This document shows positions 8,475 through 18,045 of a DNA stretch of 64,000 nt, in pieces (the first letter of the stretch is position 1; every line of letters starts with the position of its first letter). Made by a program: the position numbers and the translations under genes. Origin of the DNA: Verrucomicrobiia bacterium (lineage in GTDB: Bacteria > Verrucomicrobiota > Verrucomicrobiia > Verrucomicrobiales > DEV007); NCBI GenBank assembly GCA_020439945.1, contig JAGRPB010000005.1:1-64000 (forward strand), in the 5' to 3' direction. Under the pieces are notes generated by a model that saw only the letters and a list, made by a program, of their open reading frames with translations, did not search any database and was not told the DNA's origin.

Positions 8475-11400
8475 ATGACCTCATCACCCACGCCACCCTC
8501 CAGACTCGGCCGGTTTGCCACGCGTCATTCGCTGGCCATCCTGTTCATCTGCGCCGCCCTGTGCGCGGCGGGCACCTTTTCCGCCCGGCGCATGCCGTCC
8601 TCGGTCTTCCCGCAGACCGATTTCCCCCGCGTCGTCATCCTCGTGGACAACGGGGTGATGCCCGCTGACGAGATGATGGCCGCCATCACCCGCCCGATCG
8701 AGGAAGCCATGAAAGACATCCCGGGCTCGGTCACGGTGCGATCCGCCACGGGACGCGGAAGCGCCGAGATCAATGTCTTCTTCAACTGGCGGGTCGACAT
8801 GGTTCAGAGCGAACTCTACGTGCTCGGCCGGCTCGCGCAGATCCGATCCAGACTCCCTCCCACCGCGACATCGACCGTCTGGCGACTGACCTTTTCCGCA
8901 TTTCCCATCATCGGGGTCAGCCTGACCAGCTCGACCCGGGACATCACCCACCTCTGGGAGACGGCGCGCTACGACATCAAGCCGCGGTTTTTGCGAGTCG
9001 GCGGCGTGGCACGGGTGGACATCGTGGGAGGACGGGCGCCGGAATGGCACGTCATCGCCGAGCCGGAAAAATTGCTGGCGGCCGGTGTGACCCTTCCCGA
9101 AATCGCGGACGCCCTGCGGAAAAACAACCTCATCTCCCCGGCCGGGATGCACGAGGAAGACTACCAACTCTACCTCGCCACGGTGGACGGTCGAATCTGG
9201 ACGCCCGAAGAAATCGAGGAGCTGACCGTGGCGGTGCGGAATGGCAGGGCGGTCCGGGTGGCGGATTTCGCGAAGGTCGAACGCGGACCCGAGCCAGTCT
9301 TCAACGTCGTCACCGCCGAGGGAGTCGACGCCGTCCTGCTGAACATTCGCAGTCAACCCGACGGAAGCACCCTCGATATCGCCAGGGACGTACGCGCGGA
9401 GATCGCCAAACTGCGGAGCGAGCTGCCGCCCGACATGAAATTGGCCTTCTACTACGACCAGAGCGAACTCGTCCGCTCCTCGGTGCGGAGTGTCTGGGAG
9501 GCCATCTTCTTCGGACTATTGCTTTCGGTGACCATCATCTTCTTCTTCCTGAAAAACTGGGGCGCCACCTTGACGGCCATCATCGTCATTCCCGTCTCGG
9601 TCCTCGTGACCGTGGTCGCGATGAATCTGCTTCAAATGAGTTTCAACCTCATGACTCTCGGTGGCATCGCGGCAGCCATCGGGCTGATCATCGATGATGC
9701 CATCGTCGTGGTGGAAGCCATCTACACCAACATCAGGCGCGGCCTGCCCCGGATCGAAGCGATCCAGAATGCCATCGGTGAAATCTTCCGACCCCTGGTG
9801 GGATCAACCCTGACGCCGGTGGTCGTCTTCCTGCCGCTGGCATTTCTCGACGGGATCACCGGTGTCTTCTTTCGCGCCCTGGCATTCACCATGGTGGTGG
9901 CCCTGCTGAGTTCACTGGTTCTGGCGATCTCGCTGACACCGTCGCTAGCCGCCTGGATTTTGCGGGGCGCCGATAAGGATTCGTCGGAGAAGACGGAAAC
10001 CCGCGAGCGTGATTCCGGGGAGGGATTCGTCCTCAGAAGTCTCCAGCGCCTCTATGAATCCGCGATTCGCGCCGCCCTGGCCAATCGCGCTTTCACTCTG
10101 CTCGCCTGCGCCGCCCTGATCGGGCTCGGTTGGGGCATCCATCAGAAACTGGAAAGCGATTTCCTTCCCGCCATGGACGAGGGCGGATTCGTCATCGACT
10201 ACGTCGCGCCACCGGGAACGAGCCTGAGCGAAACGTCCCGCCAACTGCTCCAGGCCGAAGCGATCTTGAAAGAGGTTCCCGAGGTGGAAAGCTACTCGCG
10301 GCGCACCGGCGCCCGCCTCGCTCTGGCGATCGCCGAACCCAATACCGGAGACTTTCTGGTCAAACTGAAACCCGACCGCCAGCGAAGCACCGACGATGTC
10401 ATTTCCGAATTGCGCGGAAAATTCATGAAGGCGGTGCCCGGAATCGAGTGGGAATTCCCCGGAATCCTTGGCGATCTGATCGGGGACCTGACCTGGTCTC
10501 CTAAGCCCATAGAGATCAAACTTTTCTCCACCGACCTCGACTGGCTGCGAAAGAAGGCCGTGGAAATCGAGGAATCGATTCAGGAAGTGCCCGGCGTGGT
10601 CGATACCTTCTATGGCCTGACCTTGACGGGGAATTCGCTCAATCTGCGAGTCCGTCATGCCGAAGCGCGGAGGTTCGGACTCACCACCGAGGACATCGCC
10701 GTCGTGGTCAACTCGGCTTTGTTGGGGGAAGAAGCCTCCACCATCCTCGAGGGGGACCGGTTGACGACCATCAGGGTGATGGCCGAAAAGAGCCGGTTTC
10801 CGACCATAGACGCCCTGCGACGACTTCCGCTGAGAACCGCCTCCGGCGATCTGATCCAACTCCGGCAGGTCGCCGAAGTGAATCGGGAACCCGGCCAACT
10901 CGAACTGCATCGCGAAGACCTCCGCCAACTGGTGGCCGTGACTGGGGACCTGGAAGGTCGTGATCTCGGAAGTGCGATCTCCGAGATCAAGCAGAAGCTG
11001 GAAGGAGATTCCTCCATTCCACCCGGCACCTTGGAATTCGGAGGCCTCTACGAACAACAGCAGGAGAGTTTCCGGAATCTCGTTTTCGTTCTCATCGCCG
11101 CCATCTTCCTGGTTTTCACGGTCCTGCTCATCGAATTCCGAACCTTCCACGAACCGCTGGCCATCGTCTTCGGCGCCGTCCTCGCCCTCTTTGGCACGGT
11201 GTCCGCCTTGTGGCTCACCGGCACCTCCCTCAACATCGTCAGTTTTCTCGGCGCCATCATCGGTGTGGGGATCGTGGCCAAAAACGGCATTCTCATGCTG
11301 GATTTCGTGGAGCAATTGAGGGAGAAGGGCCTCAGCCTCGAGGAAGCGCTGGTTCAAAGCGGACACCGTCGACTTCGTCCGGTATTGATGACCTCGCTCG

Positions 11401-11570
11401 CCGCCGCCCTGGGCATGCTGCCGCTCGCCTACGGACTGGGAACCGGCGCCGACATGCTCAAGCCCCTGGCGATCGCCGTCATCGGCGCGCTCTGCATCAG
11501 CGTGATGCTCTCGTTGGTCGCGACCCCGGTTCTCCTGCTGGTCCTCCGGGGAAAAGAGCCGGCTTCGTGA
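8475..11570 (+). CDS. RND multidrug efflux permease (AcrB/HAE1-like)
   Basis: A full-length inner-membrane proton/drug antiporter of 1031 residues with the 12-helix, two-porter-loop plan: first helix about 14-34, large periplasmic loops about 35-330 and 555-860. The proton relay is visible. TM4 carries Asp407-Asp408 (GLIIDDAIVVVEA) and TM10 carries Lys936 (IVAKNGILMLDF), matching the two aspartates and lysine of AcrB. The DD form argues for the drug (HAE) type rather than the heavy-metal type, despite the CzcC-like duct. It ends the operon; the next gene starts more than 300 bp away. The substrate range is unknown. Confidence 0.94.
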   Translation: MTSSPTPPSRLGRFATRHSLAILFICAALCAAGTFSARRMPSSVFPQTDFPRVVILVDNGVMPADEMMAAITRPIEEAMKDIPGSVTVRSATGRGSAEINVFFNWRVDMVQSELYVLGRLAQIRSRLPPTATSTVWRLTFSAFPIIGVSLTSSTRDITHLWETARYDIKPRFLRVGGVARVDIVGGRAPEWHVIAEPEKLLAAGVTLPEIADALRKNNLISPAGMHEEDYQLYLATVDGRIWTPEEIEELTVAVRNGRAVRVADFAKVERGPEPVFNVVTAEGVDAVLLNIRSQPDGSTLDIARDVRAEIAKLRSELPPDMKLAFYYDQSELVRSSVRSVWEAIFFGLLLSVTIIFFFLKNWGATLTAIIVIPVSVLVTVVAMNLLQMSFNLMTLGGIAAAIGLIIDDAIVVVEAIYTNIRRGLPRIEAIQNAIGEIFRPLVGSTLTPVVVFLPLAFLDGITGVFFRALAFTMVVALLSSLVLAISLTPSLAAWILRGADKDSSEKTETRERDSGEGFVLRSLQRLYESAIRAALANRAFTLLACAALIGLGWGIHQKLESDFLPAMDEGGFVIDYVAPPGTSLSETSRQLLQAEAILKEVPEVESYSRRTGARLALAIAEPNTGDFLVKLKPDRQRSTDDVISELRGKFMKAVPGIEWEFPGILGDLIGDLTWSPKPIEIKLFSTDLDWLRKKAVEIEESIQEVPGVVDTFYGLTLTGNSLNLRVRHAEARRFGLTTEDIAVVVNSALLGEEASTILEGDRLTTIRVMAEKSRFPTIDALRRLPLRTASGDLIQLRQVAEVNREPGQLELHREDLRQLVAVTGDLEGRDLGSAISEIKQKLEGDSSIPPGTLEFGGLYEQQQESFRNLVFVLIAAIFLVFTVLLIEFRTFHEPLAIVFGAVLALFGTVSALWLTGTSLNIVSFLGAIIGVGIVAKNGILMLDFVEQLREKGLSLEEALVQSGHRRLRPVLMTSLAAALGMLPLAYGLGTGADMLKPLAIAVIGALCISVMLSLVATPVLLLVLRGKEPAS

Positions 11571-11891
11571 TCGGGTACGCCATCCGGGTCGCCTCCCCGA
11601 CTCACGGTATCTTTGTCTCGAAAAGAGCGCCGGTTCGCTTCGTCCCGGTGAGTGACTTCGCAGGGCAGCCCCACTCAGCGATGTTTCCCTCGCCGTCGCC
11701 GCGGGATTTCGGGATTCAGACATCACGATCCGGCATGCGTTGATCGTGGTCGCGCTCAAAGGGCTCGCTTTTCGGGCCACGATTCCCACTCGCCCTCCCC
11801 TTCCGGGCAAAATCGGAATTCGATCCGGCAATCCTTGCAGAGTCCAAATCGCGCCGATTCGGGCATGATTTGAGAAACCCATCACCCAATC
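11571..11891. other. Non-coding gap between the efflux operon and the cytochrome gene
   Basis: About 320 bases with no supportable gene. Short ORFs here are out-of-frame shadows. No T-run terminator or clear promoter elements were recognised, although one transcript should end here and another begin. Confidence 0.45.
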
Positions 11892-12368
11892 ATGAAACCA
11901 TCCGCTTTTTCCGTTTCAGGGCTCGCCTGGGGCTGCCTTGTCATCATCTGCCTCTTTACTTCCTGCAGCGAAGAAGCCCGACAATCGCGGGGATTTCACC
12001 TGCCGGAGGGTGACGTGGATGCTGGGAAGGTCGCTTTTGTGGAATTGAAATGCACTCAGTGCCATTCCGTTGCCGGTTCCGAATTCTCCGATATCAAATC
12101 GGGCACGGGTCATGTCATCGGCGGAGAAGTCCGCAAGATCAAGACCTACGGTGAACTGGTGACATCGGTCATCGATCCCAGTCACCGGATCTCCGAGCAG
12201 TATGCCTCGAGAGAGGACATTCCCGAAGACAAACGAACCCAGACGCCCATGCCGACTTTCAACTCGGTAATGACCGTGAAGCAGATGTGCGACATCGTCA
12301 CTTTCCTGCACTCCCGCTACCGCGAAACCGGTCCCGAGTTTCCGGATTACCCGATGCTGATGCCCTGA
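11892..12368 (+). CDS. Lipoprotein c-type cytochrome
   Basis: A single-haem cytochrome of 158 residues. The signal segment ends in a lipobox (LFTSC, Cys25), so it is probably anchored to a membrane by lipid and faces the periplasm. The haem motif CTQCH spans 54-58. The distal Met ligand is likely Met120 (TQTPMPTF) or Met127 (NSVMTV), followed by the final helix VKQMCDIVTFLHSRY. It would carry electrons in respiration; its partner is not encoded nearby. It is monocistronic and converges with the next gene across only 34 bp. Confidence 0.9.
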   Translation: MKPSAFSVSGLAWGCLVIICLFTSCSEEARQSRGFHLPEGDVDAGKVAFVELKCTQCHSVAGSEFSDIKSGTGHVIGGEVRKIKTYGELVTSVIDPSHRISEQYASREDIPEDKRTQTPMPTFNSVMTVKQMCDIVTFLHSRYRETGPEFPDYPMLMP

Positions 12369-12402
12369 GTGAGTGTTTCGATTTCAACCCGGTCGGGAAA
12401 AG

Positions 12403-13716
12403 TCAGGGCGATACCAGATCAGGCGCGGCCCCGACTTCGCCCTTGATCGCTTCCATCGGTTCGATCTCCACCTTGACCCGATCCGGCACTTTCCGAAGGC
12501 GGTTGCTGCTCTCGCTGGCGTAGACCGTCACGCTGATCGGAGATTTGAGGGAAAAGGCCTTCGCATCGTCGCGGAACGAGCAATCCTCAAAGGCACAGTT
12601 AACGGTCGAGATCAGCACGCTAAGCGGTAGATCGCAACTACGGAAGAGGCAATCCCTCATCACCAGGGTGTCCGTCTGTGCCAGCGTTCCCGCGTCCTGA
12701 CGGTAGTCGAGATCGGGAAACTTGACCCGATCGAAGGTGGTCCGGGTCGCCTGGTAGCCCACGTCCTGGGTATTCCAGCTTTCAAACAGATCGCCGGAAA
12801 CCAGCGTGTTTTCGAAAATCCAGCGGGATGCCTGCGGTCGTCCCCTCCACCCATCGCCCTTCGCCAGCCGGGTGCGTTCGAGGACACAATTGATGAAGTG
12901 CCAATCGGCGCCCAATCCTCCCGTGAGGTAGGCGCCCTCGAAGCGCACGCCGAAGGCGTTTCCCTCCCCGGTCATCACGAAAATCTCTCCCTTGTCGGTC
13001 GTGTAGATCTCGGTGGTCGCGGGAACATAAAAAAAAAAGGGGCGCGCAGGTTCGCGGGCGCCGATCGTGATCTTGTCGCGGAGGCGGTGGCGCCCCACCG
13101 GGAGCGTGAGGGGATTCAAGAAGTTTCCCCCATTCAGCACTTCCTCACCCGACGGAGCCGGCGCCGACCACGGGGCGCCGGATTTCACGACCATCGCGTT
13201 TTTTTCCGGATTCGAGACTTCGTCCGTTTTCGCAACCAACCCATCAAGGATCTTTTTCGCCTTCATGGCTTCGGCGAGGTTTCCCGCCTTGGTTTGGGCG
13301 GACTGGATCTCTTCGAGAGATGTCCGATAGACCTTCCGAAGGTTGTCCTGGAGTTCCGACCGCTTTTCTTCGATCGGTTCGAGGCTTTTCTGATAGATCT
13401 CGCGAAGCGGTTCGAGGTCCTTCAATTCTCCACCACCGGTCACGCTCGTCTTCGCGAACAGCTTCTCCTCTTTTTGCACCTCGAGGAGAGCGTCGAGATT
13501 TCCCTCTTCCATGTAACGCTTCTCCAACCGTTTCAGCTGTTCGACGTATGCCGCCTGGGCTCGCAGGGTTTCGCTCTCCACGGGAACGAGGGCGCGCGTT
13601 TTGGCCTCTTCGAACTGAGCCGTCAATCGATCCACCGGCCCAGCCTCCTGTCCCCTGCCCGCCGGGACAGCAAGAATGAAGGACACGACGGCGAGAAAAA
13701 GTCCGGCTGTTTTCAT
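12403..13716 (-). CDS. Secreted hypothetical protein with N-terminal coiled coil
   Basis: The 437 residues begin with a cleavable signal peptide (MKTAGLFLAVVSFILAVPAG, then RGQ). Residues about 25-170 are strongly helical and charged (YVEQLKRLEKRYMEEGNLDALLEVQ and LEEIQSAQTKAGNLAEAMKAKKILDGL). The C-terminal 240 residues look beta-rich and repetitive, with short strands such as GGNFLNPLTLP, HFINCVLERTRL, WIFENTLVSGD, VMRDCLFRSCDLPL and CAFEDCSFRDDA. That resembles a right-handed beta-helix or pentapeptide-like solenoid, but catalytic residues are not recognisable. Helical region plus solenoid is a common secreted plan in Planctomycetes and Verrucomicrobia. An A10 tract lies inside the gene. 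Function unknown. Confidence 0.75.
   Translation of the reverse strand: MKTAGLFLAVVSFILAVPAGRGQEAGPVDRLTAQFEEAKTRALVPVESETLRAQAAYVEQLKRLEKRYMEEGNLDALLEVQKEEKLFAKTSVTGGGELKDLEPLREIYQKSLEPIEEKRSELQDNLRKVYRTSLEEIQSAQTKAGNLAEAMKAKKILDGLVAKTDEVSNPEKNAMVVKSGAPWSAPAPSGEEVLNGGNFLNPLTLPVGRHRLRDKITIGAREPARPFFFYVPATTEIYTTDKGEIFVMTGEGNAFGVRFEGAYLTGGLGADWHFINCVLERTRLAKGDGWRGRPQASRWIFENTLVSGDLFESWNTQDVGYQATRTTFDRVKFPDLDYRQDAGTLAQTDTLVMRDCLFRSCDLPLSVLISTVNCAFEDCSFRDDAKAFSLKSPISVTVYASESSNRLRKVPDRVKVEIEPMEAIKGEVGAAPDLVSP
13029..13038. repeat. A10 homopolymer inside a coding sequence
   Basis: Ten consecutive A on the plus strand (T10 in the sense strand of the 12403-13716 gene) encode three Phe in the segment RPFFFYVP. 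Such runs are rare in coding DNA of this GC content and are prone to slippage in replication or transcription. Confidence 0.8.
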
Positions 13717-13827
13717 CTCTTCAAGCCTACCGATTCAACGTTGTCTCCGTCAATGTCACGATCGCGCGCCCAAGGTCGTTCGTTTTTTCACCACCCTTCG
13801 GGCCTTGCTGTCCGGGAGACATTCTGA

Positions 13828-14907
13828 TTGAGTTTTCCCGTGCCGAATATCACTCGATTCACCCCAGCCCCTTCCACCGCGGTCATCGTCATCTCGACTA
13901 TCGCGCTGACCGGCATCCTTTCATGGACCGCGGCTCAACAAGGCCCCCCTGGCCGCGACCGGCGGGGAGGGCCTCCCGGCGGATTCCGCCAGCACACGGC
14001 CAACGCCTCCTCTCCCATTCAGCTCGTCCCCGCAACCCGCCAACCTCCCGCCCGCAGCGAGTCCACCTTTCAGAAAACCGGAGCGTCGGGCCTCGAAGTC
14101 CGCGCCAACGGAATTCCCGACCATCGGGTCGGCGCCTTCCCGAATCGCGGCAATCCCAACTCGATTACCGAGCAGGGCTACGACATCGTCATTCCCTCCG
14201 ATCCCAGGCCGGCGCCTCGCGCCACCTCCCAGTTCGGTCCCTTCGGCATCGCGCTCAACGGAGTGATGCTCGATCCCGGTGCCGCGGAATACTGGCAGGG
14301 CGATCCTTCGCTCGGCTGGACCTACGAAGCGCTTGGTGGCGCCGTGGCGCTGGGGATCGATGAAAACCACGCTCACGTGCAGCCCACCGGGGCCTATCAC
14401 TATCACGGCCTGCCTACCCTGTATCTCAAGCAGCTCGGCGTCGGCGCCGATCGGCATTCGGCCCAGATCGGCTGGGCGGCGGACGGGTTTCCCATCTATG
14501 CGCTCTACGGATACCGGGAGGCGAAGAACCCCGCGTCCGGAATCGTGAAATTGCAATCCAGCTACCGGTTGAAAAGCGGGAAACGCCCCACGGAACCCGA
14601 CGGTCCGGGTGGCACCTACGACGGCGCCTTCGTGCAGGATTATGAGTATGTGGAAGGCGGCGGCGACCTCGACGAATGCAACGGTCGTTTCTGCGTCACT
14701 CCGGAATATCCCGAGGGCACCTACGCCTACTTCCTGACCGAAGCCTGGCCGGTGATCCCCCGCCTGTTCCGCGGCACCCCGGTTCCCCTGCGCGAGGAGG
14801 GGCGCGGCGGCGGGCCCGGTCCGGGTGGTCCTCCCGGTCGCGATTTCGGCCCTCCACCCGGCGGACCGGGAGGCAGACCTCCCTTTCCGCCACCGCCTCA
14901 ACATTGA
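13828..14907 (+). CDS. Secreted YHYH-domain protein with Pro/Gly-rich tail
   Basis: A protein of about 359 residues. The start is TTG at 13828 or, in the same frame, GTG at 13840. A hydrophobic signal segment (VIVISTIALTGILSWTAAQQ) leads to a Gly/Arg/Pro-rich linker and then the YHYH domain: NGIPDHRVGAFPNRGNPNSI, GIALNGVMLDPGAAEYW, the signature GAYHYHGLP, AADGFPIYALYG, and YVEGGGDLDECNGRFCVTPE. The domain recurs in secreted proteins of marine and soil bacteria; its function is not settled, though clustered His suggest metal binding. The last 45 residues are a low-complexity Pro/Gly tail. It converges on the next gene with 13 bp between stops. Confidence 0.85.
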   Translation: MSFPVPNITRFTPAPSTAVIVISTIALTGILSWTAAQQGPPGRDRRGGPPGGFRQHTANASSPIQLVPATRQPPARSESTFQKTGASGLEVRANGIPDHRVGAFPNRGNPNSITEQGYDIVIPSDPRPAPRATSQFGPFGIALNGVMLDPGAAEYWQGDPSLGWTYEALGGAVALGIDENHAHVQPTGAYHYHGLPTLYLKQLGVGADRHSAQIGWAADGFPIYALYGYREAKNPASGIVKLQSSYRLKSGKRPTEPDGPGGTYDGAFVQDYEYVEGGGDLDECNGRFCVTPEYPEGTYAYFLTEAWPVIPRLFRGTPVPLREEGRGGGPGPGGPPGRDFGPPPGGPGGRPPFPPPPQH

Positions 14908-14920
14908 GGCCGATCGCTGA

Positions 14921-17110
14921 CTAAGCCGCCTCGGCGGATGCCGGCGCAGAAGAGGAAATCCGACGACGACCCGCCAGCCACGTTTCGACTACCAGAATGG
15001 CCAACACGGCCACCAGCAGCCATTTCCAGAGCTTCTGATTGCGTTCCTTTTCCTCGGCTTCGACGCGGCGACGTTGCGACTCGGTGAGCAGGGCCTCCCC
15101 GGCGTCGGCTGAGGTATTCCGGGAAGCGGTCACGACCGGAACACCGAACTCTCCCAGGGCCACCACCGGATCGACCGGTTCGAGCCGGCTTTCATCGGGC
15201 GGCAAATTGATGGCATAGACCCGGGACTGCGATCGGCCGAGCGCGTCCACGGACTCCACCCGGTAAAAACCCGGCCGCTCGGTGGCGACGAATTCGGTCT
15301 CACCTTTTCCAGCGGATACCGCTTCGCCGGGTTCCGGCGGCACGACGCGGATCTCGGTCTCGTTTCCCGGCAGTGGAATGCCGTCGCCCACATAACGGGT
15401 TGGCTCCGCCACTGCGGAGAATCCGGCCTGCCCGAGTAGTCCGTACACCAACGGCACGAATTTCGAGGAAAGCGCCAACTGGCTCTCTCGTGGCTCCCAC
15501 CCGGAGAGGAACAGGAACAACTTCCCGCCCCTGTCTCCCTCGGGCCATTCCATCCAGGCGGGCGACCCGTCGTCAAAACGCGCCAGCACTCTCGCGCCGT
15601 TCTCCTCGGATTCCGGGAAACTCAACGAGCGATGCCGCCAGGTGTGAATCTTGGTGAAATCGCGAATCTGCGCCTGGGCGAACGGAGCGAGCACCGGATG
15701 ATCAAAATCGATCTCGGCGAGCATGGCGTAGTCGTCCACCTTGGCTTCCCCCAGTTCGAGCGACTCGATGCCGGTGAGTTTCTTCAGGGTCTTCGCCTCC
15801 GTTCCCTCGGTGATGATCGCGAGGACGAGCTTCCCGCTCGCGGCGAACTTCTTCAGCGCTTCTGGCAGCACTTCGGGGGTCTGGTCGTTCAATCGGACCA
15901 CGGCGACCTCGATTTCGGACAACACCTCGGGGTGAACGGCAATCTCCTCAAAAGTTATCCCGGTGACCGAGGGATCGATGGCCGGTGTGCGATGCATCGC
16001 CCGGCTGAGATAAAAAAGCGGGGAACCGACATCCTCGGCCGACGCTTCCGCACCGACGTAGAGCAATCTGACCGGGCGCGGCTGGGCGCGGGCCACGTAG
16101 ACCCGGTTGTCGAAATCCTGGCCGTCGCCCTGGATCTCAAGAATGCCATCGCGGGTTTCCTCGGCCCGGGGCGGAACCGCCATCACCCGGCTGGCTCCCG
16201 CGGGCAGGAAACCCTCGATCCGGTTTTTCTCCTCTCCCAGCCAAGTCAACGAGAACTGCTCCGTCTCGCTTTCACGGCCGTTCGTGATTCTGACTCGCCG
16301 ACGCGGCGGTCTCAAGCCGGTCCGATTCTCCTCCCTCTCCATCTCTTGTTCGTCTTCGGAAGCGGCGACGAGATGCAGGGCCAGATTTCCCGCGTCCGTC
16401 TTCGGAGTGATCACGATGGGGCGCACCTTCACCACCTCCGGCCAGGCAAAACGGTTCAGCGAATCTCGTTCCGCACCCTCCTGGAAATCGCTGATCACCA
16501 CGATCTCCTGCTCCTCCATCTCATGCTGCGTGTTCGCATCGGCCATCAGATCGGCGGCGCCGGTGAGCGCGGCGCCCAGGTGGGTCGACCGCCAGCCGGG
16601 CAGGGTCTCTTCCCCCTCTTTCGCCCAATCATTCAAAGCGACCACCCGGGCCGAGCCGGTCACGTTTTCAAAACCCTCGAAGGAACGCACCACCTCGAAT
16701 CGGTCATCGAACCAGACCAGCGCCACCTCGTCGTTCACTCCGGTATCGGCCAGCACCTCCTCCGCTTCTCCCATCGCCCGCTCCCAGAGATCGGAACGTC
16801 GCATCGAGGCGCTGCCATCGATCATCACCACGAGTCGGCGCCCCTCCTGGTCTTCGCCGGGCATCTGGGCGGAACGGAGAAAGGGACGACCGAACATGAT
16901 CGCGAGGAGGATCAGCGCCAGGCACCGCAGTGCGAGCAACAGCCAGCGCTCGACCCGCGTCCGCCGAGTGAGTCGTTCCGGCGATTTCTCCAGAAACATC
17001 AGCGAACTGAAAGTCTGGTGATCTTTCGGCGGGCGCCGGCGAAGATGGAGCAGGATCGGGATGGCGATCGCGGCCGCGCCGAGGAGATAGAGGGGAAACA
17101 GGAAACTCAT
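14921..17110 (-). CDS. BatA-like membrane protein with VWA domain
   Basis: The 729 residues start with the BatA/aerotolerance N-terminal module: helix 1 (FLFPLYLLGAAAIAIPILLHL), a basic loop with HLRRRPPKDHQTFSSL, and helix 2 (LLLALRCLALILLAIMFGRP). A von Willebrand A domain follows (about 90-260) with an intact MIDAS start, DGSASM. The middle contains beta-sandwich-like segments and a glutamine-amidotransferase-like region. A C-terminal helix (LWKWLLVAVLAILVVETWLA) anchors the end. It is the last gene of the MoxR/DUF58 operon. Such VWA proteins are thought to work with MoxR ATPases in envelope protein or metal-complex assembly; the client is unknown. Confidence 0.88.
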   Translation of the reverse strand: MSFLFPLYLLGAAAIAIPILLHLRRRPPKDHQTFSSLMFLEKSPERLTRRTRVERWLLLALRCLALILLAIMFGRPFLRSAQMPGEDQEGRRLVVMIDGSASMRRSDLWERAMGEAEEVLADTGVNDEVALVWFDDRFEVVRSFEGFENVTGSARVVALNDWAKEGEETLPGWRSTHLGAALTGAADLMADANTQHEMEEQEIVVISDFQEGAERDSLNRFAWPEVVKVRPIVITPKTDAGNLALHLVAASEDEQEMEREENRTGLRPPRRRVRITNGRESETEQFSLTWLGEEKNRIEGFLPAGASRVMAVPPRAEETRDGILEIQGDGQDFDNRVYVARAQPRPVRLLYVGAEASAEDVGSPLFYLSRAMHRTPAIDPSVTGITFEEIAVHPEVLSEIEVAVVRLNDQTPEVLPEALKKFAASGKLVLAIITEGTEAKTLKKLTGIESLELGEAKVDDYAMLAEIDFDHPVLAPFAQAQIRDFTKIHTWRHRSLSFPESEENGARVLARFDDGSPAWMEWPEGDRGGKLFLFLSGWEPRESQLALSSKFVPLVYGLLGQAGFSAVAEPTRYVGDGIPLPGNETEIRVVPPEPGEAVSAGKGETEFVATERPGFYRVESVDALGRSQSRVYAINLPPDESRLEPVDPVVALGEFGVPVVTASRNTSADAGEALLTESQRRRVEAEEKERNQKLWKWLLVAVLAILVVETWLAGRRRISSSAPASAEAA

Positions 17111-17144
17111 GAAAGGAGTGGGAAATGAATCGTGCTCAGTTTCT

Positions 17145-17999
17145 TCAGGAATCGGAACCCCGATGAACGTCCCGCCTGATCAGATCGGCCAACCACTCGG
17201 GGTCGGGACGCACCGCGCTGGAATAACGGAATTCCCGCGCGCCCAACACCGGAAAAGCGGCGGGCCCGGTCGAATTGACCGCCAGGAGTCGTCCCTTCGG
17301 GTCGACCACCGGTCCTCCGCTGTTGCCGCGCTCGAGCGGCGAATCGTGACGAAGCAGTTGGAAACGCACTCCCTCCACCTCCCGCTCCACCACTTCCATG
17401 AGCGGGCCGGCCACCGGTTCGAGAATGAACTGGGTCGCGAAACCGTTCATTGAATCGGAGCCGCTCCGATCACTGATTCCAGCACTGACGATCGTCGCTC
17501 CGGGGGAAGGTGGTCGTCCCCAACGAAACACGTTTTCCAATCTCACCGGGACATGGATCACCGCGAAGTCGGCAAATCGCGAGGAGGGATCGCCGAGATA
17601 AACCAAGCGGGCCGGCACCGCGCTCAGCCCTTTTTCCGTCCAGAAAACGACGCTGAGCGTCCGATCCTCGATGCAGTGGGCGGCGGTAACGAAATATCCT
17701 CGCGAATCGACCGCGGCGGCGCTACCGAAAATCAAATCGGAATCGGTCCGGGGACTTCCTCCCAGGATGGCTTCTGAACGATCGGTCTGATCCAGCACCG
17801 TCAGATCCTCGACATTCACCAGAAGCGCCGTGCGACGCAGCACGAATTCCCGCAGCGTCTCGCTCCCGACCTTCCGGTCCTCCATGGAGCGGAACGATTC
17901 CTCCCGCTCCCATTCGCTGACCTCACGTACCGTGTTGCATCCGGCACCCAACAGGGTAAGCACCGACAGGATCAACACGTGGGGCGGCAGCGGCGTCAT
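17145..17999 (-). CDS. Lipoprotein trypsin-like serine protease
   Basis: A predicted periplasmic or outer-membrane protease of 284 residues. A signal with lipobox LLGAGC (near residue 21) suggests lipid anchoring. The chymotrypsin-fold catalytic triad is clear: His in FVTAAHCIED, Asp in RFADFAVIHVP, Ser in ERGNSGGPVVD. No PDZ domain follows, unlike DegP/HtrA. The gene sits within the MoxR operon between the DUF58 and VWA genes (34 bp before the latter), so envelope quality control or processing linked to that complex is a reasonable inference. Confidence 0.88.
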   Translation of the reverse strand: MTPLPPHVLILSVLTLLGAGCNTVREVSEWEREESFRSMEDRKVGSETLREFVLRRTALLVNVEDLTVLDQTDRSEAILGGSPRTDSDLIFGSAAAVDSRGYFVTAAHCIEDRTLSVVFWTEKGLSAVPARLVYLGDPSSRFADFAVIHVPVRLENVFRWGRPPSPGATIVSAGISDRSGSDSMNGFATQFILEPVAGPLMEVVEREVEGVRFQLLRHDSPLERGNSGGPVVDPKGRLLAVNSTGPAAFPVLGAREFRYSSAVRPDPEWLADLIRRDVHRGSDS

Positions 18000-18045
18000 G
18001 TCGGTCGGCGAAACAGGATCGGTCGTCAGGTCTCGGAGTCTTCTC

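Noticed and set aside
17941-17960. ACCCAACAGGGT resembling the dispersed repeat
   Set aside because: Only one arm is present, with no ACCCTGTT partner nearby, and it encodes a normal lipobox of the protease on the other strand.
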